This document shows, piece after piece, positions 38,801 through 50,601 of a stretch of 64,000 nt of DNA. The notes beneath the pieces were generated by a model. It saw only the letters and a program-made list of their open reading frames with translations. It was not told the origin of the DNA and made no database searches. Each line of letters begins with the position of its first letter. Position 1 is the first letter of the stretch. Made by a program: the position numbers and the translations under genes. Origin of the DNA: Trichomonas vaginalis G3 (Eukaryota; Parabasalia; Trichomonadida; Trichomonadidae); NCBI RefSeq assembly GCF_026262505.1, contig NC_067205.1, forward strand, positions 14,260,001-14,324,000, written 5' to 3'.

Positions 38801-41215
38801 GATCTACCTCATTTCTACCCTCCTTTCTACCCTCATTTCTACCTCATTTCTACCCTCATTGAATTTTCATACGGAATCTCTTCGTATATGTTTTGTCATG
38901 ATTCTTTCATCGTAATGAGCGTATATTCTTTGTCAAACATGAACGTAAATGATCCAAAAATAATGTTATTAGGGTAGAATGGTTAGATCTAACCTCATTC
39001 TACCTCATTTCTACCCTCATGAATTTTCATATACGGAATCTCTTCGTATATGTTTTGTCATGATTTCTTCATCGTAATGAGCGTATATTCTTTGTTCAAC
39101 ATGAACGTAAATGATCAAAAATAATGTTTAGGGTAGATGGTTAGATATAACCTCATTTCTAACCTCCATTTCTACCCTCATGAATTTTCATACCGGAATC
39201 TCTTGTATATGTTTTGTCATGACTTCTTCATCGTAATAAGCGTATATCTTTGTCAAACATGAACGTAATGATCAAAAATAATGTTAGGGTAGTGGTTGAT
39301 CTACCTCATTTCTACCCTCATTTCTACCTCATGAATTTTCATACGGAATCTCTTCGTATATGTTTTGTCATGACTTCTTCATCGTAATGAGCGTATATTC
39401 TTTGTCAAACATGAACGTAAATGATCCAAAAATATGTTTAGGGTAGATGGTTAGATCTAACCTCATTTCTACCCTCATTCTACCTCATGAATTTTCATAC
39501 GGAATCTCTTCGTATATGTTTTTGTCATGATTTCTTCATCGTAATGAGCGTATATTCTTTGTCAAACATGAAACGTAAATGATCAAAAATAATGTTTAGG
39601 GTAGATGGTTAGATCTAACCAGATTTCTACCCTCATTTCTACCCTCAGCCGCTAAGCGGCGAGACCCAAAAGGGTCTTGAATTTTCATACGGAATCTCTT
39701 CGTATATGTTTTTGTCATGATTTCTCATCGTAATGAGCGTATATTCTTTGTCAAACTAACGTAAATGAATCCAAAAATAATATTTAGGGTAGATGGTTAG
39801 ATCTAACCTCGATTTCTACCCTCATTTCTACCCTCAGCCGCTAAGCGGCGAGAACCAAAGGGTCTTGAATTTTCATACGGACTCTTGTATATGTTTTGTC
39901 ATGATTTCTTCATCGTAATGAGCGTATATTCTTGTCAAACATGAACGTAAATGATCCAAAAATAATGTTTAGGGTAGATGGTTAAGATTAACCTCATTTC
40001 TACCCTCATTTCTACCTCATGAATTTTCATACGGAATCTCTTCGTATATTGTTTTGTCATGACTTCTTCATCATAATGAGCGTATATTCTTTGTCAACAT
40101 GAACGTAATGATCCAAAATAATGTTTAGGGTAGATGGTTAGATTCTACCTCATTTCTACCCTCATTTCTACCCTCAGCGCTAAGCGGGAGACCCAAAGGG
40201 TCTTGAAATTTTACATACGGAATCTCTTCGTATATGTTTTGTCATGACTTCTCATCGTAATGAGCGTATATTCTTTGTCAAAACTATGAAGCGTAAATGA
40301 TCCAAAAATAATGTTTAGGGTAGATGGTTAGATCTAACTCATTTTCTACTCATTTCTACCTCATGATTTTCATACGGAATCTCTTCGTATATGTTTTGTC
40401 ATGACTTCTTCTCCGTAATGGCGTATATTCTTTGTCAAAACATGAACGTAAAATGATTCCAAAAATAATGTTTAGGGTAGATGGTTAGATCTAACCTCAT
40501 TTCTACCCTCATTTCTACCCTCATGAATTTTTCATACGGAATCTCTTCGTATATTGTTTTGTCATGACTTCTTCATCTAATGAGCATATATTCTTTGTCA
40601 AACATGAACGTAAATGATCCAAAAATAATGTTTAGTGGTAGATGTTAGATCTAACCTCATTCTACCTCATTTCTACCCTCATGAATTTTCATACGGATCT
40701 CTTCGTATATGTTTTGTCAATGATTTCTTCATCGTATGAGCGTATATTCCTTTTGTCAAACATGAACGTAAAATGATCCAATAATGTTTAGGGTAGATGG
40801 TTAGATCTAACCTCATTTCTACCTCATTCTACCCTCATGAATTTTCATACGGAATCTCCTTCGTATATGTTTTGTCATGATTTTCTCATCGTAATGAGCG
40901 TATATTCTTTGTCAAACATGAACGTAAATGATCCAAAAATAATGTTTAGGGTAGATGGTTAGATCTAACCTCATTTCTACCCTCATTTTACCCTCATGAA
41001 TTTTCATACGGAATCTCTTCGATATGTTTTGTCAGATTTCTTCATCGTAATGAGCGTATATCTTTGTCAAACATGAACGTAAATGATTTTGTCATGATTT
41101 CTTCATCGTAATGAGCGTATGTTTTTTGTCGAAAACTTCTGTACATGTTTTATCATGATTCTTCATCGGAATGAGCGTAAATGACCAAAAATAATGTTTA
41201 TGTTAGAATGTTAGA
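29880..41215 (+). repeat. 159-bp satellite array, left arm (roughly 70 copies)
   Basis: The consensus unit holds in order CATACGGAATCTCTTCGTAT, TTTTGTCATGACTTCTTCAT, CGTAATGAGCGTATATTCTT, TGTCAAACATGAACGTAAAT, GATCCAAAAATAATGTTTAG, then GGTAGATGGTTAGATCTAAC and CTCATTTCTACC repeats. A subset of units carries an extra block of about 29 bp with two hairpins (GCCGCTAAGCGGC and GACCCAAAGGGTC). The first 800 bp are irregular; 33-41 kb is regular. The copy number is an estimate from length. Confidence 0.85.
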
Positions 41216-41650
41216 TCTAACACCTTTCTAACATGTTTTTTAACATGGAGGATTTCATTAGATATACACATTCTTCCCTAAACATTATTTTAGTTAAAGT
41301 CCATCAAATATTTTAGGATACTTTCAACAAAAATGTTTTAATCAGATGAAACAGTAAAGTATTAATATCATTAAATCGTCTATGATGTAAATGTGTATAG
41401 AATGAAATGGAGGAAGAATGTTTTATCAGATGAAACAGTAAAGTATTATATCTATTAAATCGTCTATGATGTAAATTATGTATAGAATTGAATGGAGGAA
41501 GAATGTTTATATCAGAATGAAACAGTAAAGTATTATATCTATTAAATCGTCTATGATGTAAATTAATGTATAGAATGAATGGAGGAAGAATTGATATCTA
41601 ATGAAATCCTCCATGTTAGAAACATGTTAGAAAAGTGTTGATCTAACTTA
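41216..41650. repeat. Centre of the palindrome with three 85-bp tandem units
   Basis: Inverted flanks of about 65 bp (around 41216-41280 and 41585-41650, both with AACATGGAGGATTTCATTAG or its complement) enclose about 300 bp with three copies of a unit containing AGATGAAACAGTAAAGTATT and AAATCGTCTATGATGTAAAT. This is where the repeat direction flips. Confidence 0.8.
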
Positions 41651-44600
41651 ACGATAAAATATTTTGGGTCATTTACGCTCATTCCGATGAAGAAATCATG
41701 ACAAAATGTATGATGAAGTTTCGACAAAGAACATACGCTCATTACGATGAGAAATCAATGACAAAACATTTACGTTATGTGCAAAGAACATACGTCATTA
41801 CGATGAAGAATCATGACAAACTGTACGAAGAGATTCCGTATGAAATTCTGAGGGGAAATGAGGGTAGAATGGGTTAGATACCATCTACTAAACATTATTT
41901 TTGGATATTTACCTCATTACGATGAAGAAATCATGACAAAGCATTCACGTCATGTTTGACAAAACATTTACGATGAAGATCTGACAAAACCATTGACGAG
42001 AAACATTGACGAAACTATTGACGATGAAAACCATGATGAACGAAACCATTACGTAAACAATTTACGTTCATGTTTGACAAAGACATACGCTATTACGATG
42101 AAGAAATCATGACAAACATATATCGAAGAGATTCCGTATGAAAATTCATGAGGGTAAGATATGAGGGTAGAATGAGGGTAGAAATGAGGTTAGATCTAAC
42201 CATCTACCCTACAACATTATTTTTTGGATCATTTACGTTCATGTTTTGACAAAGAAATATAACGACTCATTACGATGAAGAAATCATGACCAAAACATAT
42301 ACGAAGAGATTCCGTATGAAAATTCATGAGGGTAGAAGAATGAGGGTAGAAATGAGGTTAGATCTAACCATCTACCCTAACGAACATTATTTTTGGATCG
42401 ATTTACGTTCATGTTTTGACAAAAATATACGCTGTTTAATCGATGAAGAAGTATGACAAAACATATACGAAGAGATTCTCCGTATGAAAATTCATGAGGG
42501 TAAGAAATGAGGGTAGAAAGAGGTAGATCTAACCATACTACACTAAAACATATAATTTTTGGATCATTTCGTTCTGTTTGACAAAGAATATAGCGTCATT
42601 CGATGAAGAAATCATGACAAAACAATACGAGAGATTCCGGTATGAAAATTCATGAGGGTACGAAATGAGGGTAGAAATGAGGTAAGATATAACCAATCTA
42701 CCCTAACCATTATTTTTTGGATCATTTACAGTTCATGTTTGACAAAGAATATACGCCTCATTACGATGAAGAAGTCATGACAAAACATATACGAAGAGAT
42801 TCCGTATGAAATCATGAGGGTTAGAAAATGAGGTAGAAATGAGGTTAGATTCTAACCATCTACCTAAACATTATTTTGGATCATTTACGTTCATGTTTGA
42901 CAAAGAATATACGCTCATTCGATGAAAGAAGTCATGACAAAACATATACGAAGAGATTCCGTATGAAAATTCATGAGGGTAGAAATGAGGGTAGAAATGA
43001 GGTTAGATCTAACCATCTACCCTAAACATTATTTTTGGATCATTTACGCTCATGTTTGACAAAGAATATACGCTCAATTACGATGAAAGAAGTCATGACA
43101 AAACATATACGAAGAGATTCCGTATGAAAATTCATGATGGGTAGAAATGAGGGTAGAAATGAGGTTAGATCTAACCATCTACCCTAAACATTATTTTTGG
43201 ATCATTTACGTTCATGTTTGACAAAGAATATACGCTCATTACGATGAGAGAAATCATGACAAAACATATACGAAGAGATTCCGTATGAAAAATTCAAGAC
43301 CTTTGGGTCTCGCCGCTTAGCGGCTGAGGTAGAAATGAGGGTAGAAATGAGGTTAGATCTAACCATCTACCCTAAACATTATTTTTGGATCATTTACGTT
43401 CATTGTTTGACAAAGAATATACGCTGTTACGATGAAGAAGTCATGACAAAACATATACGAAAGAGATTTCGTATGAAAATTCATGAGGGTAGAAATGAGG
43501 GTAGAAATGAGGTTAGATTTCTAACCATCTACCCTAAACATTATTTTTGGATCATTTACGTTCATGTTTGCAAAGAATATACGCTCATTACGATGAAGAG
43601 AATCATGACAAAATATACGAAGGATGATCCGTATGAAAATTCAAGACCCTTTGGGTCTCGCCGCTTAGCGGCTGAGGTGTAGAAATGAGGGTAGAAATGA
43701 GGTTAGATCTACATCTACCCTAAACATTATTTTGGATCATTTACGTTCATGTTTGACAAAGAATATACGCTCATTACGATGAAGAAGTCATGACAAAAAC
43801 ATATACGAAGAGATTCCGTATGAAAATTCAAGACCCTTTGGGTCTCGCCGCTTAGCGGCTGAGGTAGAAATGAGGTAGAAATGAGGTTAGATCTAACCAT
43901 CTACCCTAAAACATTATTTTTGGATCATTTACGTTCATGTTTGACAAAGAAATATACGCTCATACGATGAAGAAGTCATGACAAAACATATACGAAGAGA
44001 TTTCCGTATGAAAATTCAGGAGGGTAGAATGAGGTAGAAATGAGGTTAGATCTAACCATCTACCCTAAACATTATTTTTGGATCATTTACGTTCATGTTT
44101 GACAAAGATATACGCTCATTACGATGAAGAAATCATGACAAAACATATACGAAGAGATTCCGTATGAAAATTCATGGAGGGTAGAATGAGGGTAGAAATG
44201 AGGTTAGATCTAACCATCTACCCTAAACATTATTTTTGGATCATTTACGTTCATGTTTGACAAAGATATACGCTCATTACGATGAAAGAATCATGACAAA
44301 ACATATACGAAGAGATTCCGTATGAAAATTCAAGACCCTTTGGTCTCGCGCTTAGCGGTGAGGGTAGAAATGAGGGTAGAATGAGGTTAGATCTAACCAT
44401 CTACCCTAAACATTATTTTTGGATCATTTACGTTCATGTTTGACAAAGAATATACGCTCATTCGATGAAGAAATCATGACAAAACATATACGAAGAGATT
44501 CCGTATGAAAAATTCATGAGTGTAGAAATGAGGGTAGAAATGAGGTTAGATCTAACCATTACCCTAAACATTATTTTGGATCATTTACGCTCATGTTTGA

Positions 44601-45960
44601 CAAAGAATATACGCTCATTACGATGAAGAAGTCATGACAAAATATACGAAGAGATTCCGTATGAAAATTCATGAGGGTAGAAATGAGGTAGAAATGAGGT
44701 TAGATCTAACCATCTACCCTAAACATTATTTTTGGATCATTTACGTTCATGTTGACAAAGAATATACGCTCATTACGATGAAGAAATCATGACAAAACAT
44801 ATACGAAGAGATTCCGTATGAAAATTCATGAGGGTAGAAATGAGGTTAGATCTAACCATCTACCTAAACATTATTTTTTGATCATTTACGTTCATGTTTG
44901 ACAAAGAATATACGCTCATTACGATGAAAGAAATCATGACAAACATATACGAAGAGATTCCGTATGAAAATTCATGAGGGTAGAAATGAGGTTAGATCTA
45001 ACCATCTACCTAAACATTATTTTTGGATCATTTACGTTCATGTTTGACAAAGAATAACGCTCATTACGATGAAGAAGTCATGACAAACATATACGAAGAG
45101 ATTCCGTATGAAATTCATGAGGGTAGAAATCGAGTTAGATCTAACCATCTACCCTAAACATTATTTTTGGATCATTTACGTTCATGTTTGACAAAGAATA
45201 TACGCTCATTACGATGAAGAAATCATGACAAAACATATACGAAGAGATTCCGTATGAAAATTCAAGACCCTTTGGGTCTCGCCGCTTAGCGGCTGAGGGT
45301 AGAAATGAGGGTAGAAATGAGGTTAATCTAACCATCTACCCTAAACATTATTTTTGGATCATTTACGCTCATGTTTGACAAAAATATACGCTCATTACGA
45401 TGAAGAAGTCATGACAAAACATATACGAAGAGATTCCGTATGAAAATTCATGAGGGTAGAAATGAGTTAGATCTAACCATCTACCCTAAACATTATTTTT
45501 GGATCATTTACGCTCATTACGATGAAGAAATCATGACAAAACATTTACGATGAAATCATGACAAAACATTTACGTTCATGTTTGACAAAACATATACGAA
45601 GAAGTCATGAAAATTCAATGAGGTGAGAAAAGAGTGAGAAAGAGGTTAGATCTCACTCTTCACCTAAAATATATTTTTGTCTGATTTACACTCATTACGA
45701 TGAAGAAGTCTTGACAAAACATTTACGTTCATTACGATGAAGAAATCATGACAAAATTTACGTTCATTACGATGAAGAAGTCTTGACAAATCATAACGAA
45801 GAAATCATGACAAAACATTTACGATGAAGAAATCATGACAAAACATGTACGTTCATTACGATGAAGAGTCTTGACAAAACATGTACGATGAAGTCATGAC
45901 AAATCATTTACGATGAAATCATGAACAAAACATGTACGATGAAATCATGACAAAACATTA
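41650..45960 (-). repeat. 159-bp satellite array, right arm (about 25 copies)
   Basis: The complement of the left-arm unit in the opposite direction, cleaner than the left arm from 43 to 45.5 kb. The double-hairpin block occurs in some units here too (for example near 43300, 43650, 43840, 45280). The last 450 bp (45510-45960) return to short ATGACAAAACATTTACG-type units like the Polinton subterminal repeat. Confidence 0.85.
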
Positions 45961-46285
45961 ACGTAAACATTTATTTCCTGTGATGTTTGTCAAAATGTTC
46001 ATGTTGTCACATTTTTTCAGAGAAGTTAAATAACCTGGTGACATGGTACTGGTGACACTTCAGTTCTTCAAAATAATTCATAACTGCCTTCCTCCTGTGA
46101 TGTTGTCAAGAATGTCATGTTGTCACATTTTTCAGAGAAGTTAAATGACCTGGTGACATGTGTCATGGTGACACCTTCAGTTCTTCAAAAATAATTCATA
46201 ACTGCCTTCCTTCCGTTGTTGTGTCAAAATGTCATGTTGTCACATTTTTCAGAGAAGTTAATGACCGAGTGACACATGGTGACGT
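45960..46285. repeat. Outer satellite unit near 120 bp, right arm (about 3 copies)
   Basis: Complement of the units at 29290-29880, containing CATAACTGCCTTCCTCC and TTGTCACATTTTTCAGAGAA. Confidence 0.75.
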
Positions 46286-46289
46286 AGTG

Positions 46290-46690
46290 ACACTAAAAAC
46301 ATCTACCCTAAACATTATTTTTGCTGAATTCAACAACAAAATGAACGAGGTCAGGATGTATGCAAATACCTTTGAATTCATCATAAGTTCCTTAGTAAGC
46401 GCATAAAATGCTTGTTTTGGGTCGAGCCACTTTTGGCTTGACCGTATTCTTTCAATCAAAACTCAAGAATTTTCCTGCGTGAATTTTGTATAAAAAGCAA
46501 CCGTCTGAATTCCGGCGATTGCTATATTCTTCAACAAATGCTTATAATACTCTTCGTTCTACAAAGCAAGCATATCATTGGTTTGAAAACCAACGAATAA
46601 AAGAAATTTTAGAAGAATTTCCTCATATGATTGCTTCCCTCGGAAAACCGAGAGAAGAGATTCCGTATGAAAATTCAAGAGGGTAGAAAA
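46290..46690. repeat. Inverted outer flank of the satellite
   Basis: Matches 28918-29290 in inverse: CTGAATTCAACAACAAAATG, GGTATTTGCATAC-type words, GTATAAAAAGCAACCGTCTG and CCGAGAGAAGAGATTCCGTA all have complements on the left. The right copy carries a weak frame on each strand; coding is doubtful. Confidence 0.7.
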
Positions 46691-47111
46691 CATGTTAGAA
46701 AAGGTGTTAGATCTAACATTCTAACATAAACATTATTTTGGGTCATTTACACTCATTACGATGAAATCATGACAAAACATATACGTTCATGTTTGACAAA
46801 CATAAACGATGAAATCATGACAAAACATTTACGCTCATTACGAAGAAACCTTGATAAATCATTTATGTTATACAGTAATGTTAGTCATGAAGTTTGTCCT
46901 ACGTGTTGGCGTTAGTGTTGAAAAATAATGTTTGTCCTACATGAAGCCGTACAAGCGTTTGAAATTTGTTTATGAATAAGATTACACTCTTGTTTTCTGT
47001 ATCTATCATACAAAACATAGGCAGCACCTGTTTTTGTAAAGTTTATATGAAGTTTTCGATAGTTGATGTAAGAAGATACCATTCACCAGGGCTAAACAAG
47101 AACTCATCGAA
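46691..47111. other. Short satellite-type units and unique DNA
   Basis: The first 170 bp carry GTTAGATCTAAC, ATGACAAAACAT and ACGCTCATTACGA words of the satellite. 46860-47100 is unique with two TTTGTCCTAC(A/G)TG words. No gene seen. Confidence 0.5.
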
Positions 47112-47838
47112 ATGAACAAAACACCTTACCAAATGTTTTACGAGGAGTTTTATGAAAAGTTTGTATCCGGATGGAATTGTACAGAGTGCTACAGAAGATA
47201 TAAAGAATTTGCGAAGGAGAATGAATTCTTTGCATGTAGTTCAAATGTATTTGGCGGCAAGATGAGAGAATTTGTGAAGAGAAGTAGAAAGCGAGACGGT
47301 TCTGCAAGAAGTTATATTTACGAAGCAAGTATGATATTAGAAGGTCGTGGAAAGAAAGAAACAGTGAATTATGAGGAAGTGTTTGAAAATTCATGGAGTA
47401 CTGGGAAGCAATATAACATACAACAAAGACATATACAGTGAGTTTAAGTACTACTGTGAACAGCATGAGATTGAAGTAATGAGTAAAGGAGACTTTGAAA
47501 GCTTATGAAAGACAGTGAGGAGGTCACATGAGAACAGTGTTGAAATAGTTCATGAGACAGTGAGGAGGTCGTTCATGAGAAAAGTGATGAAATAGTTCAC
47601 GATGTCGTTCGTGAAGAAGCCATTGCAACAAAGAATGAGATAAAGGATTTCATAGAACTTAACAAGGAGGAGTTATAAAGAAGGCTATGAAGTGAAAAGA
47701 TGTGAAGAAGATTTCTTGGCGTATTTGAAGAAAAAGAGACTAAAGCCAATGGCTCAAATAAGTTTCAAATCGATGTTTGAAAAGAAACGTTTGAGCTATG
47801 GTGTGTTAAGAAGCACATATTACTTTGTTAAGAAGTGA
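47112..47838 (+). pseudogene. Broken gene(s) with winged-helix-like modules, unknown element
   Basis: Two modules are visible. The first (MNKTPYQMFYEEFYEKFVSG, then CYRRYKEFAKENEFF, VFGGKMREFVKRSRKRDG) has the spacing of the winged-helix end of D5-type helicase-primases, where a Y-x-x-Y/W helix is followed by S-x-x-F-G. The second, at the 3' end, is similar in style (FLAYLKKKRLKPMAQISF, FEKKRLSYGVLRSTYYF). A Glu/Val-rich stretch lies between them. It is not homologous at sight to element A genes. Broken, with several breaks. Confidence 0.3.
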
Positions 47839-48417
47839 GGACATTTTATTTTTGTCGTTAGTGTTGGAGTTTGTACTTGTTGTTAGTGAGAGAATAAATT
47901 AAATCATGAACTTTGCCATGGTTCTCTGTCCTAGTAGTTTTCATTAAGTTCTGGAAATAGAAAGTCATAAACTTTGCCATGGTCTCTGTCCCTAGTAGTT
48001 TTCATTATCTCACAGAGTTAATGAAAGTCATACTTTCTATCAGATGAAGCATGCAGATGAACATAATGAAAGTTAGTGAGTTTGCCACGAGTATATGAAT
48101 AAAATATTGGCATATTAGTTGTGATAGCTGATGAAACAGATGAAGATAAATTAAATCTTGGACTTTGCCACACTCTGTCCCTAGTTCCTCAAAATCCTTG
48201 ACAACGTTGCTTAGAAATTTGGTTCAAAACCTCATCTCTGATTTTAATCTGTTATGCTACCTGTTAAGTTTCGCGAGATTATAAATGTCATGGAGTTATA
48301 TAAAAAGGAGGGACAGCTAGGGACACTGAGTACTTGTAAGGCTATCTGTTAAGATTGCATGAAATACTAAAAGTCATGAAATCCATTATCGCTGTGCTAT
48401 CTTCACCTTAGAGTAAA
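47839..48417. repeat. Short direct repeats in non-coding DNA
   Basis: Two copies of a 40-bp word with AACTTTGCCATGG and CTCTGTCC and TAGTAGTTTTCATTA (47910-48007) and a degenerate third (48160-48190). Otherwise AT-rich with no gene seen. Confidence 0.55.
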
Positions 48418-48660
48418 ATGACAAATAAAGTCACTGAAGCAATGAAACAAAAGTTTTGGTAGAAATACATTAAATCAGGAACTATTCCAGAAGGTTTTTA
48501 CATTCATACTATGAAGGATGGTAGAGTTCAGTTTAGAAAGATAAAGACAACCATTAGATAAAGAAGGTATATTAAGGAAGATTAAACTTCATGAGGACAA
48601 CATTGGTAACTTAGGAAGAAGTTAGAAGAGTTGGAGAAAGCAGACGACAGTGAGGAATAA
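48418..48660 (+). pseudogene. Short broken reading frame
   Basis: Protein-like words (EGFYIHTMKDGRVQFRK, an acidic end) suggest a former small gene of the unknown element. No family is recognised. Broken. Confidence 0.25.
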
Positions 48661-48870
48661 AGCAATGAATTCAACAGGTTAGAAATGAGGGTAGAAATGA
48701 GGTTAGATCTACCCTCTACCCTAAACTTATTTTTGCGCTATGTTTTCATACGTGTGAGGGTGGTGATATTCATTAATTTTTAAGTTTATTTTAAATAAAT
48801 GACGAAAACTATTGAGATAACAACTACAACGGTCATGAGTTCAAGAATTTGTTCTTCGTTCCTCGTGAAA
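48661..48870. other. Single satellite core and AT-rich DNA before mariner
   Basis: 48680-48735 holds one GAGGGTAGAAATGAGGTTAG and GATCTACCCTCTACCC core, a lone relative of the 159-bp unit. A TTTTAAATAAATG at about 48790 could start a short frame that the mariner interrupts. Confidence 0.4.
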
Positions 48871-48871
48871 A

Positions 48872-50163
48872 TATAGGGTGTCCAAAGGTGCGTTTAGCAC
48901 ACGCGCCTATATGAGACTATTAAAGGAGATATATGCTGATTATAAATATATAATAAAAATATGAATATATGTATATGATGAGTATGTTGTATTTTGGCGC
49001 CATGCCGGGATATAAATGAATTTTGAGACAAGAGGCGGTTTCGCGGGAAATTTTGGCGGGATTTTTTTTCATTTTTTAATGAATCATAAAGAAAACATCC
49101 TCGCTCTTGCAAAAAATGCAAAGACTGTAAAAAAATCTACGAGACATTGGTAAAATGCTTCGGTAGGATGCTCCTAGCTATCCACTGTAACGTATCATGT
49201 TAGGATGTATCACTTCATGAACAAAAAGGCGCCATCATAAAATTGACAAAAAATCGCCGGATCAAAGAAAAATCAAAGCAATTCTTCAAGCGCTAGATGA
49301 AGACCCAAGAGCATCACTCAGAAGGATAGAGGAGATGAAAAAGATACCACGTACAACAGTCAGTTATTATCTGCACAATTATTTGAACTACAAACTAGCG
49401 TATACACGTTGGGTTCCGCACAACCTTAATTCAGTTCAAAAAAAATCTAGAGTCCAATCTTCGAAAGAGCTCCTCTCTATATTGGGTGCGTATCAATCCA
49501 AGAAGTTTCGCTTTTTAGTAACAGGGGACGAGTCTTGGTTTCAATATGCAACAGAAGCCAAAATCATGTGATCCCGAAGGATGAAAATCCGCAAAACATT
49601 CCCGAAGAAAAAATTGACACACCAATGATTATGTGTCGGTTTTTTTGGGCGTGAATGGCATCATCGCAATTGATATTCTTCAAAAACCTAATACGATGAA
49701 TGCTCAGTATCTAATGACAATGTTCTTACTCAAATTATCAATTCTGATGAGTTTGGGAAATCCAAACAACAAAAACAAAAGTTTGCAATTCATTTTGATA
49801 ATTCAAGAGTTCACAAAAGTCATAAGGTAATGAATTACTTGGTGGAAAACAATGTCAAAGTTGTTCAAACCCAATTTATTCACCTGATATTGCACCCTCT
49901 GACTTTTATTTATTCGGCACGCTAAAAAGAGAGCTGAAGGACGCGAATTCGCGAGTCCAGATGATCTTGAATTTTAAGAGAGCAATTTGAGCAATTTTCT
50001 CATGATGATTTAAAGCGTGTCTTTCAAGCCTGGATCGATCGCTGCGAACGCGTGATTGAATCCAATGGTGATTATATTTAAATAAACTTTATATATATGT
50101 AACTTGTTTATTTCTATTCGCAGTATTCAGGTTTGTGCTAAACACACCTTTGGACACCCTATA
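48872..50163 (+). mobile_element. Mariner transposon, about 1.29 kb, inactivated
   Basis: Inverted ends AGGGTGTCCAAAGGTG(C/T)GTTT-AGCAC (left from 48875, right to 50160) with flanking TA duplications define the element. The transposase (about 49080-50090) runs left to right: helix-turn-helix remains, the linker word TRWVPHNL, the first catalytic Asp in VTGDESWF, the second in HFDNSRVH, and the third in SPDIAPSDFYLFG, a D,D34D mariner set. The frame is shifted several times and has stops, so no single open frame exceeds about 80 codons. It is inserted inside Polinton-like or satellite-flank DNA, so it is younger than its target. A Tvmar1-type copy is likely. Confidence 0.85.
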
Positions 50164-50226
50164 CATTCTATCAGATACGAGGGAGAAAGGGTAAAGTTAG
50201 TTTGAGCGTTTATGAAGGAATGAAGA

Positions 50227-50481
50227 ATGGAAAGTTTATACAAAGCATACGATACAAACGGTAAACGTGTTTCATTACATTTGTCAAAACTTACTAACAT
50301 TTATTTTGACAGTGACTTTGACCTATATGAAGAAGAAAGTGAGTCAGAAGATTATGAGCTGTTATGTGAAGCACAGCAATGGAGGAGTTGCAATACTTTT
50401 GTAAGTGAGAACGTTTATTTTTACATTAGTGAGGTCGTTTGTGAAAACGTTAGTGAAGTGAAGTGGTTGGCGGCTTTGTAA
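50227..50481 (+). CDS. Small acidic protein, 84 aa, unknown
   Basis: The protein MESLYKAYDTNGKRVSLHLS continues with an acidic patch (DSDFDLYEEESESEDYELL) and hydrophobic repeats of the (F/V)VSENV type. No family recognised, and it has no counterpart in element A. Coding is uncertain. Confidence 0.3.
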   Translation: MESLYKAYDTNGKRVSLHLSKLTNIYFDSDFDLYEEESESEDYELLCEAQQWRSCNTFVSENVYFYISEVVCENVSEVKWLAAL

Positions 50482-50552
50482 ATATTTAATGTTAAGTAGT
50501 GTTGTCGTTTGTGTTGTAAAAAATATATGTTAATGGTTTTGTAAATATTTAA

Positions 50553-50601
50553 GGTTAAGTGGTGTACGGAGGCGCGCAGTGCCTCAGTACACGACTTAGC
50601 C
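50553..50601. other. 49-nt imperfect hairpin at the edge of the Polinton right part
   Basis: GGTTAAGTGGTGTAC pairs with GTACACGACTTAGCC with two mismatches, enclosing GAGGC/GCCTC around a 7-nt loop. It sits exactly where similarity to the Polinton coiled-coil gene ends. Confidence 0.7.

Larger units (their letters stand above)
28918..46690. repeat. 17.8-kb palindromic satellite complex
   Basis: Two arms of the same repeats run in opposite directions about a centre near 41.4 kb: left arm about 12.3 kb, right arm about 5 kb. From outside in, each arm has a unique-like flank (28918-29290; 46290-46690 inverted), a unit near 120 bp, a transition, a 159-bp unit in many copies, and a shared core. 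Several-base indels and homopolymer changes occur throughout, worst at 29-33 kb. Short open frames found here are repeat read-through and not genes. Confidence 0.85.

Noticed and set aside
33000-41000. TTTAGGG in each satellite unit as telomere repeat
   Set aside because: Only one copy per 159 bp, never in tandem, always within the larger unit.
29880-45960. Open frames of 60-115 codons in the satellite
   Set aside because: They are translations of the 159-bp unit that stay open by chance; the same words recur in each and frames shift with indels.
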